A stretch of 64,000 nucleotides of DNA from Clostridiaceae bacterium JG1575 (GTDB lineage Bacteria > Bacillota > Clostridia > Clostridiales > Clostridiaceae). Each line of letters begins with the position of its first letter. Positions within the stretch are counted from its first letter, which is position 1. A model generated the notes under the pieces. The model searched no databases. It was not told the DNA's origin and saw nothing but the letters and a program-made list of their open reading frames with translations. Made by a program: the position numbers and the translations under genes. This document shows positions 44,552 to 53,391 of the stretch, piece by piece. The stretch is taken from NCBI GenBank assembly GCA_002838815.1, contig LQGW01000037.1, positions 114,754-178,753 on the forward strand. Reading direction: 5' to 3'.

Positions 44552-44580
44552 AGTATAGCAGTTTAGAATTATGGTGACAA
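44552..44580 (-). promoter_or_regulatory. Promoter of the nrdD leader RNA
   Basis: Minus strand: TTGTCA (44580-44575), 17 bp, TATACT (44557-44552), with an extended TGC before the -10. Confidence 0.75.
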
Positions 44581-44893
44581 CATGTAGCGGATCAAAAAGA
44601 TTATTTCACAAGATGTTGTTGTTTTGGGAAGGGGGCCCAGCGGGGCTGGTGCGTTTTCTTAAGGGATGGTCCGATAAAAAGAGATTCTTTTTATGGGAAG
44701 CAAGAGAACTCTTCGTCATTATATAGCCCAGAGTTTTAAAAGGGTAGGCGCCGTCAAGTCCATAAAAAGGGCTCTGAGAAGAGGAGAAGGCCATAGCCTC
44801 CGATTTCTAGAACGATTGCCGTTTTTACCCGGTGGGGGTGATTTGCTACAATAAAAAAAAGGCTCCTTTGGAAGAGCCGATGGGAGGCAGCCG
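44581..44893. other. Intergenic, no gene; promoter of the desulfhydrase-like gene
   Basis: A plus-strand extended -10, TGC-TACAAT, lies near 44850 and a small GGCTC/GAGCC hairpin sits in the leader before 44894. Nothing else is supported. Confidence 0.45.
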
Positions 44894-45919
44894 ATGAAAC
44901 GCCTAGAATTATCCAACACCCCAACGCCCATTCAGCCCTTGGAGGCACTCTCTGGAGAGCTTGGAACCCCGCTGTATCTTAAACGGGATGACCTGACGGG
45001 CTTTGCCTGCTCTGGCAATAAAATCCGCAAGTTGGAATATCTTTTGGCGCAGGCACTGGACCAAGGGGCGGATACCATCATCACCTGCGGCGCCAGCGGC
45101 AGCAACCATGCACGAGCCACCGCGGCCTCTTGCGCCCGGCTGCATCTTGCCTGCTGGCTGATCTTGCCCGTGGAACAAGGAGAGGCTCTAGATGGGAATC
45201 TTTTTTTGGATGTTCTCTTTGGAGCCAAGATTCTATGTGTGACGAAAGAAGCGTATGACCAGCACCGAGAAGCGCTCTTTGAGCAGGCAGCTCAACGGGT
45301 GCGGTCGATGGGGGGCAACCCCTACGTCATTCCTATGGGCGCATCCAACCCCTTGGGGACCTTTGGTTCTATTAACGCTTTTGAGGAGCTACGCGCGCAG
45401 GAAAGTGCCCTGGGCGTCTATTTTGATGTGGTGGCCTGTGCCGTGGGATCGGGCGGCACCTACCTTGGCCTCGCCATGGGGGCAAAAAAAGAAGGGCGGG
45501 GCCGCAAGGTATTGGGCTTTAATATTCTAGGAGAGGCTTCCGATTTTCAAAAAAGCCTGCCCCCTCTTAGCCAGGGGGTTGAAGCTTTAGGAGGACCCAA
45601 GGCGTTGCAGGCAAAGGAGTTGCAGATTCTGGACGGTTATGTGGGACAAGGGTATGCAAAAAGCGCGCCGGAGGAACTGTTGTTTTTGCAAAAGGTGGCT
45701 CAAACCGAAGGGGTGCTTTTAGATCCTGTGTACACGGGAAAGGCGTTTCGAGGCCTTTGGATGGAAACGCTTCAGGGACACTCGCTTCTTGTGGGCGCCC
45801 GCCGGATTCTTTTCCTTCATACGGGTGGCGCCTTTGGCCTCTTCCCAAGAAAAAAAGACCTCTTAGCCCTTAAGGCTCCTTCGTTTGAGCTGCTTTCGTT
45901 GCCAAAGTCAAAATCTTAG
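44894..45919 (+). CDS. D-cysteine desulfhydrase / ACC deaminase family PLP enzyme
   Basis: The 341-aa fold-type II PLP enzyme has LKRDDLTGFACSGNKIRKLEYLL (PLP lysine in SGNKIRK near residue 50), CGASGSNHARATAA, VACAVGSGGTYLGLA (phosphate-binding Gly-rich loop) and FLHTGGAFGLFP. This family degrades D-cysteine to pyruvate, ammonia and H2S, or deaminates related D-amino acids; the exact substrate is not determined by these motifs. ATG 44894 follows GGGAGGCAGCC. The stop overlaps the stop of the converging lipoprotein gene by 4 bases. Confidence 0.88.
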   Translation: MKRLELSNTPTPIQPLEALSGELGTPLYLKRDDLTGFACSGNKIRKLEYLLAQALDQGADTIITCGASGSNHARATAASCARLHLACWLILPVEQGEALDGNLFLDVLFGAKILCVTKEAYDQHREALFEQAAQRVRSMGGNPYVIPMGASNPLGTFGSINAFEELRAQESALGVYFDVVACAVGSGGTYLGLAMGAKKEGRGRKVLGFNILGEASDFQKSLPPLSQGVEALGGPKALQAKELQILDGYVGQGYAKSAPEELLFLQKVAQTEGVLLDPVYTGKAFRGLWMETLQGHSLLVGARRILFLHTGGAFGLFPRKKDLLALKAPSFELLSLPKSKS

Positions 45920-46536
45920 GGCTTCGTTTTGGTCAAATCCTCCGCTCGGATGCTCGTCAGGGCCAGGCGTAGGGTGTGATCGTCGAGATTCTTCGAAAAG
46001 ACGCTGAGGCGGCAGCCGTCGATGATGGCATAAGCCATGGTTGCATGGGGCTTTGAGGGATCTTTTTCGAGATAAAAGCGTAGAGAACCGTAAAGATCCG
46101 AGGTGAGAAGCGGGTTGTTCTCCAGTTCTTCCTTGGCTTTTTGCGCGTTGGGCACTCTCTCGGTGCGAAGGCTCAGACGAAGATCCGCCGAGGCTTCATG
46201 GACGTAGCGGACCTCAACCCGCCCCGCCTTGGCGTAATACAACGGGACAAGGCCGGTGGGCGGCTGGGGGATCCAATAGATCCTTTGGACCTCTTTTAAA
46301 TCCGGATCGCCTTCGTCGCGCTCTTTTTTTAAAGCCGTCAAAGAAAGGTATGAGGTCATTTCTTCCACGGAAGGCGTGGTGGTGGGGATGCTGCTTTGCG
46401 GTCGCAAATGGGTGGCAATGGGAACCTGGGTATTGATTTTTGGAGAGAGGGCGGGCTTTTTTTGGCCGCTGCACCCGCTGAGGATCAAACAAAGGGTCAA
46501 AGCCAAAAGGGGCCCGGTGCGTTGGGGCTGTTTCAT
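45916..46536 (-). CDS. Lipoprotein of unknown function
   Basis: The 206-aa protein begins with a lipoprotein signal (LLALTLCLILSGC, lipobox LSGC, Cys near residue 22), a Pro/Thr/Ser-rich linker, and a mixed alpha/beta domain with YYAKAGRVEVRYVHEASADLRLSLR. No family is recognised. It should be tethered outside the membrane. The ATG at 46536 follows GGAGGTTTATC. Confidence 0.75.
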   Translation of the reverse strand: MKQPQRTGPLLALTLCLILSGCSGQKKPALSPKINTQVPIATHLRPQSSIPTTTPSVEEMTSYLSLTALKKERDEGDPDLKEVQRIYWIPQPPTGLVPLYYAKAGRVEVRYVHEASADLRLSLRTERVPNAQKAKEELENNPLLTSDLYGSLRFYLEKDPSKPHATMAYAIIDGCRLSVFSKNLDDHTLRLALTSIRAEDLTKTKP

Positions 46537-46735
46537 GATAAACCTCCAGGGAGTCGTTTGTTGTCTTTATTGTAGCGGGTGTTTTTAGAATGCGGGGGAC
46601 TTTTTTTGCCTTTGAACAGGTCAAGGCCGGGCCTTTTGGCGCTGCCTGAGAAGAACCCCAAAAGAGGGCGCATTAAGGGTATAATAAAAGTGCAGCGCCC
46701 CCAGGGCATGGGGCGTAAAAGGAAGGGATCAAACC

Positions 46736-47617
46736 ATGAAAATCATCATCATCACGGGGATGTCCGGTGCTGGAAAAAGTCAGGCTGTGAAGGTCTTTGA
46801 AGACCTGGGCTATTATGTTGTGGATAATTTGCCGCCCAATCTTATGGGAAAATTTGTGGATGTTTTATCCAACTCGGAAAATAAATACGCCCAAGTCGCG
46901 TTGGTCATGGACATCCGCTCCGGCCGATTTTTCGATACCATCGAGGAGTCCATCAAGGATTTGGAAGCCAAGAATGTGGATTTTGAAATCCTATTTTTGG
47001 ACGCCGAGGACGATGAGATTGTCAACCGATTCAAAGAAACCCGCAGGGTACATCCCCTTTCCTATCGGGAGCGGCTCTTAAGCGGAATCGAAAAGGAACG
47101 AAAGCTCTTAGCCCCCATTCGCGAGCGAGCCGATTACATCATCGACACCACGGGGCTGCCGCTACGTAAATTCCAAGAAAAGATCAAAAAGCGCTATGTG
47201 CGAGAAGAATCCAAGGAAACGTTGACCATCAATGTGCTCTCCTTTGGCTTTAAATACGGCGTGCCAGTGGATGCGGATCTGATTTTTGACGTGCGGTTTA
47301 TTGAAAATCCATTTTATATTGATGAGCTTCGCTCCTTATCGGGCTTGGATCAGCCGGTCAAGGACTTTGTCTTGGGCAACGACATCACGAAGGTCTTTTT
47401 GGAAAAGGTATTGGACCTTTTGGTGTTTCTGGTCCCGCATTACCTTGAGGAGGGCAAAAAGCAACTAATTGTAGGGATTGGCTGCACGGGCGGTCGGCAT
47501 CGCAGCGTCGCCATTACAGAGGAGATCGCTCTTAGAATGCGCCACAACGGATGTCCGGCCACTTCTTTTCATAGGGATTGCGAGGAGGATGGACGGGAAC
47601 GGAGTTTGCGCCTTTAG
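46736..47617 (+). CDS. rapZ: RNase adapter / nucleotide-binding protein RapZ (YvcJ)
   Basis: The 293-aa protein has Walker A TGMSGAGKSQAVKVFEDLGY, DNLPPNLMGKF, the FLDAEDDEIVNRFKETRRVHPLS region and the C-terminal GCTGGRHRSVAI. RapZ binds nucleotides and, in E. coli, glucosamine-6-phosphate to control cell-wall precursor synthesis; the Firmicutes homologue is less understood. A TATAAT (46680-46685) lies 51 bp upstream. It starts the conserved rapZ-yvcK-whiA cluster. Confidence 0.95.
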   Translation: MKIIIITGMSGAGKSQAVKVFEDLGYYVVDNLPPNLMGKFVDVLSNSENKYAQVALVMDIRSGRFFDTIEESIKDLEAKNVDFEILFLDAEDDEIVNRFKETRRVHPLSYRERLLSGIEKERKLLAPIRERADYIIDTTGLPLRKFQEKIKKRYVREESKETLTINVLSFGFKYGVPVDADLIFDVRFIENPFYIDELRSLSGLDQPVKDFVLGNDITKVFLEKVLDLLVFLVPHYLEEGKKQLIVGIGCTGGRHRSVAITEEIALRMRHNGCPATSFHRDCEEDGRERSLRL

Positions 47618-47628
47618 GAGGTGGTTTT

Positions 47629-49011
47629 GTGTCGTTACGAAAAAGCAAAGATTGGTTGCGTTATGGCCTGCGTCTCAAGCGATGGATTGTTTTTGGCCTG
47701 TTGGGCATTTTGCTCATTCTCTTGGGGAGCACCGAGATTCTGACCAATCGGTTTTATTCCATGAACTACCAAATTTATTACGGGCTGCTCATCGTCTCGG
47801 GCAGCTACATCGTGATCCTCAGCCATCTGGAAGGGGTCAAGAACTTTGTGGAATCCATGTATCGAGGCGAGATACAGGTGGATTTAAATTCGCGACAGAT
47901 CAACAATACCTATGCGGAGCGAGAGTTGAAGGCGCATGGGGTGAAGATCGTCGCCATCGGTGGAGGCACCGGCCTATCCACCATGCTGCGCGGTCTGAAG
48001 CATTACACCGACAACATCACCGCGGTGGTGACGGTGGGGGACGATGGCGGCAGCTCAGGCATCTTGCGCAAGGATCTGGGCATTCCTCCTCCAGGCGACA
48101 TCCGCAACTGCCTTGTGGCCCTCGCCAATACGGATCAGTTGATGTCCAACCTAATGGAATACCGTTTTGATCATGGGACGCTTGAAGGACATTGCTTTGG
48201 CAATATCTTCATTGGGGCTATGGAACGGGTCACCGATAATTTTGAGCAGGCCGTGCAGAAAACCTCGGAGGTTTTGGCCATCACGGGGAAGGTCCTGCCC
48301 GTCACGCCCACCCCCCTGTCTTTGAAAGCCAGGATGGCCAACCAGGAATGGATTGAGGGCGAATCGAAAATCGGACATTCGGCCACGAAGGAAAACCGCA
48401 TCCGCGAAATTTTCATTGATCCCTCAGCCGCCCAGGCTACTGAAGCAGTGCTTGCGGCCATCCAAGAGGCGGATGCCATCATCGTGGCGCCGGGCTCCTT
48501 ATACACGAGCATCATCCCGAATTTCCTCGTGGGGGGAGTGACCGAGGCCATTCAAAAAGCCAACGCGGTAAAAATCTATGTGACCAACATCATGGCGCAG
48601 CCGGGGGAAACCAATGGCTACACGGTGTCCGATCACCTCAATGCCGTTCGAGACGTTGGGCACTTTGAAGCGTGGAATTACGTCATCATCAACAGCGCCG
48701 CTCCGCCGGCCGATGTGCTAAAGAGCTATGAGGCGGCAGGGTCCGACTTTGTAAAGGACGACTATTCGGGAAGAGACGATCGCAAATGCATGACGGTACT
48801 TGGAGACATTATTGAAGTCCAGGACAACATTGTGCGCCACTCCAGCCAAAAGCTCGCCTCCACGATTTATCAGACGATCTTGAACGATCGTTCCTTTAAA
48901 AAAACCACGAATCCGATGAATCTAATCTATCTCGAGCGCAGCAAGATCATTCAGGAGAGACGCATGGAGCACTCCGAGGTCAACCACATCCTGCCCAATT
49001 CCCTCCTTTAG
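47629..49011 (+). CDS. yvcK: YvcK/GlmR family gluconeogenesis and cell-wall regulator
   Basis: The 460-aa protein has two N-terminal membrane segments (WIVFGLLGILLILLGS and IYYGLLIVSGSYIVIL) and then a CofD-like Rossmann domain: VAIGGGTGLSTMLRGLKHYTDNITAVVTVGDDGGSSG, DIRNCLVALA, GHCFGNIFIGA, AIIVAPGSLYTSIIPNFLV. GlmR binds UDP-GlcNAc and steers carbon into peptidoglycan precursors. The start is GTG at 47629 after TTTAGGAGGTGG, 11 bp after rapZ. The membrane anchor is an addition compared with the soluble B. subtilis protein. Confidence 0.93.
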   Translation: MSLRKSKDWLRYGLRLKRWIVFGLLGILLILLGSTEILTNRFYSMNYQIYYGLLIVSGSYIVILSHLEGVKNFVESMYRGEIQVDLNSRQINNTYAERELKAHGVKIVAIGGGTGLSTMLRGLKHYTDNITAVVTVGDDGGSSGILRKDLGIPPPGDIRNCLVALANTDQLMSNLMEYRFDHGTLEGHCFGNIFIGAMERVTDNFEQAVQKTSEVLAITGKVLPVTPTPLSLKARMANQEWIEGESKIGHSATKENRIREIFIDPSAAQATEAVLAAIQEADAIIVAPGSLYTSIIPNFLVGGVTEAIQKANAVKIYVTNIMAQPGETNGYTVSDHLNAVRDVGHFEAWNYVIINSAAPPADVLKSYEAAGSDFVKDDYSGRDDRKCMTVLGDIIEVQDNIVRHSSQKLASTIYQTILNDRSFKKTTNPMNLIYLERSKIIQERRMEHSEVNHILPNSLL

Positions 49012-49028
49012 GACATCCATCCGAACAT

Positions 49029-49084
49029 CACCAAATGCCGTCGCGCAGCATCCAAAGGCTGCAGGGGGGGTTTGGTGTTTTTTT
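49029..49084 (+). terminator. Terminator after yvcK
   Basis: CACCAAA (49029-49035) and TTTGGTG (49071-49077) close a GC-rich hairpin followed by seven T. Confidence 0.75.
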
Positions 49085-49371
49085 ATCGAGGCCTTGCTTG
49101 GCCGTAGGGCATCTAAGAGAAGGCTTCTGGGAGGCGATGGAAAAGAGAAGGCTTTTTTGCCGGCAACCAGCTGTTTTAAAATGGCGCAAAAGGGGTCATT
49201 TCTGGGGTCACAGTGGGCGCTTGAAAAAATGGAACAGTCCGTAGTTTTTTTAACGGGGAGTCCTATTTTTATCCAAAAATACTTCAATTTCTGTTATAAT
49301 TATAGGCGGCCTGTATTAATAGTAAGCCCCGATCGTCCCAAGATTTGTCTGTGATGGTCGAAGGAGGTCTC
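49085..49371 (+). promoter_or_regulatory. Upstream region of whiA with extended -10
   Basis: No gene is seen in this gap. TGT-TATAAT (49292-49300) is an extended -10 element 72 bp before whiA; a -35 is not obvious. Confidence 0.55.
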
Positions 49372-50325
49372 ATGTCCTATTCCGCTCAAGTGAAAGCAGA
49401 AATCATTCGTAATTTTGAACCCACCCGTCCAGAATTCATGGCCCTTTTGGCGGCCGTGATGAAGGTGTGCGGGACCTTGTCCCTTTTGCCGGGACAGGGA
49501 GTGGGTTTTCGCATTTCTACAGAAAATGCCGCTACGGCCCGTCTTTTGACCAAGTATTTTAAGCAGTATGTGGATCAACGGGTGAATGTCGTCGCTGTGC
49601 GCGGGTCCACCTTTAAAAAGAACAATCTTTATGTGCTCAAGCTAGATGACATCGCGGATTTGAAAGGCTTGCTTTTGGATACGGGGATTTTAGCCCTGGA
49701 AGGCGAGAACCTCGTCATCAGCGACCAAATTGCGCGGCGCTTCACACAGGCCGAGGGGCCGATGCGCGCCTACCTCAAGGGCGCTTTTTTGGGCTCAGGG
49801 TCCATTGCCCATCCCGAAAAGCAATACCACTTGGAATTTGTCACTCATTCGGAGAATTACGCCAAAGAGCTGGTTCGCCTTTTGGCGCGCTACGATCTGC
49901 GCGGGCGCATCATCGCTCGAAAAGGCAGCCAGGTCGTGTATTTCAAGGAAGGGGAGCAGATCGTGGATCTTTTGAACCTCATGGGGGCGCATCAGGCGCT
50001 TTTTGAGACGGAGAACATCCGCATCGTCAAGGACATGCGCAACAACGTCAATCGATTGGTCAACTGCGAAACGGCAAATTTGAGCAAAACCGTCAACGCG
50101 TCCGTGCGCCAAATGGAGGCGATTCGAGCCATTGAGCGCACCATCGGCCTTTCAAGGTTGCCAGAGCTTTTGCAAGAGGTGGCCGAGGCCCGCCTCCATC
50201 ATCCCGATTTGACCTTGGCCGAGCTTGGGGAGCTGCTCGATCCTCCCGTGGGAAAATCCGGCATCAATCATCGCCTCAGAAAGATTGAAAAAATAGCGAG
50301 CGAACTTGAAAAGGAAGGACGATAA
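49372..50325 (+). CDS. whiA: DNA-binding protein WhiA
   Basis: The 317-aa protein has an N-terminal LAGLIDADG-like domain (AYLKGAFLGSGSIAHPEKQYHLEF) and a C-terminal helix-turn-helix (ANLSKTVNASVRQMEAIRAI, then HPDLTLAELGELL and GKSGINHRLRKIEKIA). WhiA influences cell division and DNA segregation in Firmicutes and sporulation in actinomycetes. The ATG at 49372 follows GAAGGAGG. Its separate promoter splits it from rapZ-yvcK. Confidence 0.95.
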   Translation: MSYSAQVKAEIIRNFEPTRPEFMALLAAVMKVCGTLSLLPGQGVGFRISTENAATARLLTKYFKQYVDQRVNVVAVRGSTFKKNNLYVLKLDDIADLKGLLLDTGILALEGENLVISDQIARRFTQAEGPMRAYLKGAFLGSGSIAHPEKQYHLEFVTHSENYAKELVRLLARYDLRGRIIARKGSQVVYFKEGEQIVDLLNLMGAHQALFETENIRIVKDMRNNVNRLVNCETANLSKTVNASVRQMEAIRAIERTIGLSRLPELLQEVAEARLHHPDLTLAELGELLDPPVGKSGINHRLRKIEKIASELEKEGR

Positions 50326-50328
50326 ATC

Positions 50329-51615
50329 ATGGCGAAAGTACATCTTGTTGTGGATTACATCAAGAACCTGGAAATCGGACGAAAGATTTCCGTGCGCTCC
50401 ATCGCCCAGGAGCTTTCCATCTCCGAGGGCACGGCGTATAAAGCCATCAAGGAGTGCGAGGAGGAGGGATACCTAAAAACCCTGCCCCGGGCGGGGACCG
50501 TTCGGGTGGAGTCGCCCAAGGAAAAAAAGATCAAAAACCTCACCTATGAGGAAGTGCTGAAAATTGTGGAAGGCGAACTTCAAGGGGGCGGTGCCGGCAT
50601 CGAAAAACCCATCTACAAGTTTGTCATCGGGGCCATGGAGCTCGATGCCATGAAAAAATACATCACCCCCGGGGGCATCCTTATCGTGGGCAACCGAGAA
50701 GCGGCTCAAAACATGGCCTTAAAGCATGAAAACGGAGTGCTGATCACCGGAGGCTTCCAGGCCACGAATAAAATCCGGGAAATGGCCGACAAGCTGTCCA
50801 TCCCCGTGATCTCCTCCAGCCACGATACGTATACGGTGGCGAGCCTCATCAATAAAGCACTCTCGCAAAACATGATTCGCCAGCGCATCCTCTATGTTTC
50901 CGATATTATGAAGTCCACCCCTCAGGCGTTGCGGGAATTTGAGACCATCCAAAACTGGCGGGACCGCGCGGCAAAAACTGGATTTGAGCGCTTTCCAGTG
51001 TTGGATGAAAAAGACAAGCTGGTGGGCATGATCAGTCCTCGGGAAGCCTTAGGTCAGGATCCCGAGGAATTCATCAGCCGCTTTATGAAAAAGCCCATTC
51101 AGGTGAATCCAAAAACCACCGTGGCTTATGCCGCTCATCTCATGGACTGGGAGGATGTGGAGCAGATCCCCGTGACGGAAGGCGATAAGCTGTTGGGCGT
51201 GATTTCCCGAGGGGACGTCCTGAAGGGCCTTAAGGAACGGTGGATGTCCCATAAGACCAATGAATCCTTGGAGGACATCATCATGGAGGGCTTCGCTTTT
51301 GAAGAAAAAGACGGAAAGTCCGTCTTCCAAGGGCGAGTCACCGGAGAAATGTTGGATCCTTTGGGCACCCTCTCGCGCAGTCTACTCTCGATGATCATGG
51401 TGAAGTGCTCCTCGGTGATCTTTAAAAACAAGAATCTTTACACCGAGATCGACAACATCAGCATCAATTACATCAAGCCCATACAGCCGGAGCATCGCTT
51501 TTTCGTGGAAGTGGACCTTGTCTATTCCTCCCGCAGCTACTCCAAGGCAGAGCTTCGGGTGAAGGATGCCGATGGGCGGTGCATTGCCCTAGGGCTGATT
51601 TCTGCGGTGCACTGA
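50329..51615 (+). CDS. YtoI-like regulator: HTH, DRTGG, two CBS, hotdog domains
   Basis: The 428-aa protein has an N-terminal winged helix (SVRSIAQELSISEGTAYKAIKECEEEGYL, residues 20-50), a DRTGG-like domain (to about 190), two CBS domains at about 195-310 (VSDIMKS, FPVLDEKDKLVGMIS, IPVTEGDKLLGVISRGDVLKGL) and a C-terminal thioesterase-like hotdog fold. CBS pairs bind adenosine nucleotides, so it may be a nucleotide-responsive regulator with unknown targets. It follows whiA by 3 bp. In B. subtilis ytoI lies near dnaE, so the prd genes here interrupt an old neighbourhood. Confidence 0.87.
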   Translation: MAKVHLVVDYIKNLEIGRKISVRSIAQELSISEGTAYKAIKECEEEGYLKTLPRAGTVRVESPKEKKIKNLTYEEVLKIVEGELQGGGAGIEKPIYKFVIGAMELDAMKKYITPGGILIVGNREAAQNMALKHENGVLITGGFQATNKIREMADKLSIPVISSSHDTYTVASLINKALSQNMIRQRILYVSDIMKSTPQALREFETIQNWRDRAAKTGFERFPVLDEKDKLVGMISPREALGQDPEEFISRFMKKPIQVNPKTTVAYAAHLMDWEDVEQIPVTEGDKLLGVISRGDVLKGLKERWMSHKTNESLEDIIMEGFAFEEKDGKSVFQGRVTGEMLDPLGTLSRSLLSMIMVKCSSVIFKNKNLYTEIDNISINYIKPIQPEHRFFVEVDLVYSSRSYSKAELRVKDADGRCIALGLISAVH

Positions 51616-53210
51616 TGAATAAAAAGCACCGGGAGTCTTCCCCCAAGGGCCTGCCTGTTTGGGCGCAATCCTTTGTCGTCCCTCAAGATGCGGCAAGTGA
51701 ACGGGCTCCCCACGTCAACTGGGAGGGCCAGAACAAAAAAGAGGCGCTGGCCGGGCTTCTTGAAGCCCACTTCCCCAGGGTTGTGGTGGATCCTTCGGGA
51801 CGTGCCCTGGATGTTCCGGCGATCTTTGAATCGATGCTCTCCGATCAGGCCAAGGAAGTTTCGCTGCTGAGCCGGGTGCTGGATCAGATTCAGGAGGGGA
51901 TCTGTGTGGTGGATGAGTCCGCCCGCGTTCTGTATTGGAATCCGGCCATTGAGGAACTGTATGCGGTGCGAAAGGAAGAGATCTTGGGGCGCTCGCTGAG
52001 CGATTTCTTTCCAGATGCCGTGAACCTCAGCGTTTTGGCTTCGGGGCAATCCGTCAAAGATCTGCCGCATTCGCCTCGTCCGGGAACCAAGATCGTCATT
52101 TCGGCGTCTCCGGTGTGGGAGAAGGGACGAATTTTGGGGGTGGTGAGTTCTGACCGCAGTCAAAAGGACATTCAAGAGCTCTCCCAAAAGCTCAGTGAGG
52201 CGGCCAAAACTATTGTCAAGCTCAAGCAAAACATCGATCTGTTGGCGAAGGGAGAAACGAAAGAGTTTTTCTTCGGCAAAAGCCCCGCCATGGTGGCGGG
52301 CATTCAGCGGGCGCTGAAAGCTGCGCCCACGGATGTTCCTCTGTTGATCCTCGGCGAGACGGGTACGGGCAAGGAGGTCCTCTCCCGATTCATCCATGAA
52401 AATAGCGGACGAAGCGGTGCCTTTGTCGCCGTCAATTGCTCCGCCATCCCGGACACGCTCTTTGAGAGTGAATTTTTTGGCTATGTGCGTGGCGCCTTTA
52501 CGGGAGCCGATCAAAAGGGACGAGCCGGTTATTTTGAACAGGCTCATGGCGGCACGCTGTTCTTAGACGAAATCTCAGAGCTGCCCTGGGCGCAACAGAC
52601 GAAGCTTCTGCGGGTGTTGCAAGAAGGTCGGGTGCGTCCGCTGGGCTCAGAGAAGGAAATCCCCGTGGCGGTGCGCATCATCAGCGCCTCCAATGAAAAT
52701 CCTCGGGACCTTTTGGAGCAAAAAGCCTTCCGAGTGGACCTTTATTACCGCCTCCAGGGCGTCACCATGACCATTCCTCCCTTGCGAGAACGAAAAGAAG
52801 ATCTTGAGGATCTTTTGGAGTTTTTCCGTAAGCGCAGCGCCCTTCGCTATGGGCGAAGCATCACGGGGTTCTCCCCGGAAGCATTGCGGCTGCTTTGTGC
52901 CTATCCTTGGTATGGCAATATCCGAGAGTTGGAGAGCGCCGTGCGTCAAATGGTGATTTTGGCCAAAGGTGCGGTCATTGATTTGGCGGATCTGCCGGCA
53001 GAATTTACGTATTTGGCGCAAAGTGCCGCCCCGCAGGGGGCCTCCCTCTCTTTGTCCGAGCACCTATTGCAGGTGGAGCGAGCCTTTATTTTGAAAGCGC
53101 TGGAGGAAACGGGGGGCAATGTGCAGCAAAGCGCGTTGCGCTTGGGGCTTGCGCGGGGGACTTTGCAGTATCGAATGAAAAAACTGGGCATCGGCCCCCA
53201 AAGGCGCTGA
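51615..53210 (+). CDS. prdR: Sigma-54-dependent proline reductase activator PrdR
   Basis: The 531-aa protein has a PAS domain at about 100-185 (ILDQIQEGICVVDESARVLYWNPAIEELY written from LDQIQ), a coiled segment, a sigma-54 AAA+ domain (LGETGTGKEVLSRFIHE, GAFTGA contact loop, GGTLFLDEIS) and a Fis-type helix-turn-helix (GGNVQQSALRLGLARGTLQYRMKKLG). PrdR activates the proline reductase genes in response to proline in related Clostridia. Its start overlaps the ytoI-like stop (TGATG) without a good ribosome site; a GTG at 51579 is an alternative. The UAS pair begins in its last codons. Confidence 0.9.
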   Translation: MNKKHRESSPKGLPVWAQSFVVPQDAASERAPHVNWEGQNKKEALAGLLEAHFPRVVVDPSGRALDVPAIFESMLSDQAKEVSLLSRVLDQIQEGICVVDESARVLYWNPAIEELYAVRKEEILGRSLSDFFPDAVNLSVLASGQSVKDLPHSPRPGTKIVISASPVWEKGRILGVVSSDRSQKDIQELSQKLSEAAKTIVKLKQNIDLLAKGETKEFFFGKSPAMVAGIQRALKAAPTDVPLLILGETGTGKEVLSRFIHENSGRSGAFVAVNCSAIPDTLFESEFFGYVRGAFTGADQKGRAGYFEQAHGGTLFLDEISELPWAQQTKLLRVLQEGRVRPLGSEKEIPVAVRIISASNENPRDLLEQKAFRVDLYYRLQGVTMTIPPLRERKEDLEDLLEFFRKRSALRYGRSITGFSPEALRLLCAYPWYGNIRELESAVRQMVILAKGAVIDLADLPAEFTYLAQSAAPQGASLSLSEHLLQVERAFILKALEETGGNVQQSALRLGLARGTLQYRMKKLGIGPQRR

Positions 53211-53242
53211 ATATTCAGCGCTAACTGATGAATATTCAGCAG
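53204..53242. promoter_or_regulatory. Two palindromic PrdR sites (upstream activating sequence)
   Basis: GCGCTGAATATTCAGCGC (53204-53221) is a perfect 18-bp palindrome; CTGATGAATATTCAGCAG (53225-53242) shares the core TGAATATTCA. Centres are 21 bp apart, two helical turns, and lie 110-130 bp before the sigma-54 promoter, as usual for bacterial enhancer-binding proteins. Confidence 0.75.
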
Positions 53243-53297
53243 TGCGGAAGCGGCACCCCCGGGGCAACCCGGCTCTCATTTTGGGGGAAACCCGCTG

Positions 53298-53330
53298 GAA
53301 CAGCCCTTTTCCGGGGTTGTTCTTTTTTTT
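53298..53330 (+). terminator. Terminator of prdR
   Basis: GAACAGCCC/GGGTTGTTC (one G-U) is followed by eight T; it lies between the UAS and the sigma-54 promoter, isolating prdR from the structural genes. Confidence 0.88.
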
Positions 53331-53338
53331 AGGGGAAA

Positions 53339-53355
53339 TGGCACGCTTTTTGCTT
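53339..53355 (+). promoter_or_regulatory. Sigma-54 (-24/-12) promoter of the prd operon
   Basis: TGGCAC-N5-TTGCTT matches the sigma-54 consensus at both the -24 GG and -12 GC; 37 bp before prdC. Confidence 0.92.
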
Positions 53356-53391
53356 AAGTATATTTGTGGAAATAAAAAGGAGGATCGCAAC

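Noticed and set aside
49085-49371. Short plus- and minus-strand ORFs between yvcK and whiA
   Set aside because: They lack ribosome sites and recognisable domains, and the area is explained by a terminator and a promoter.
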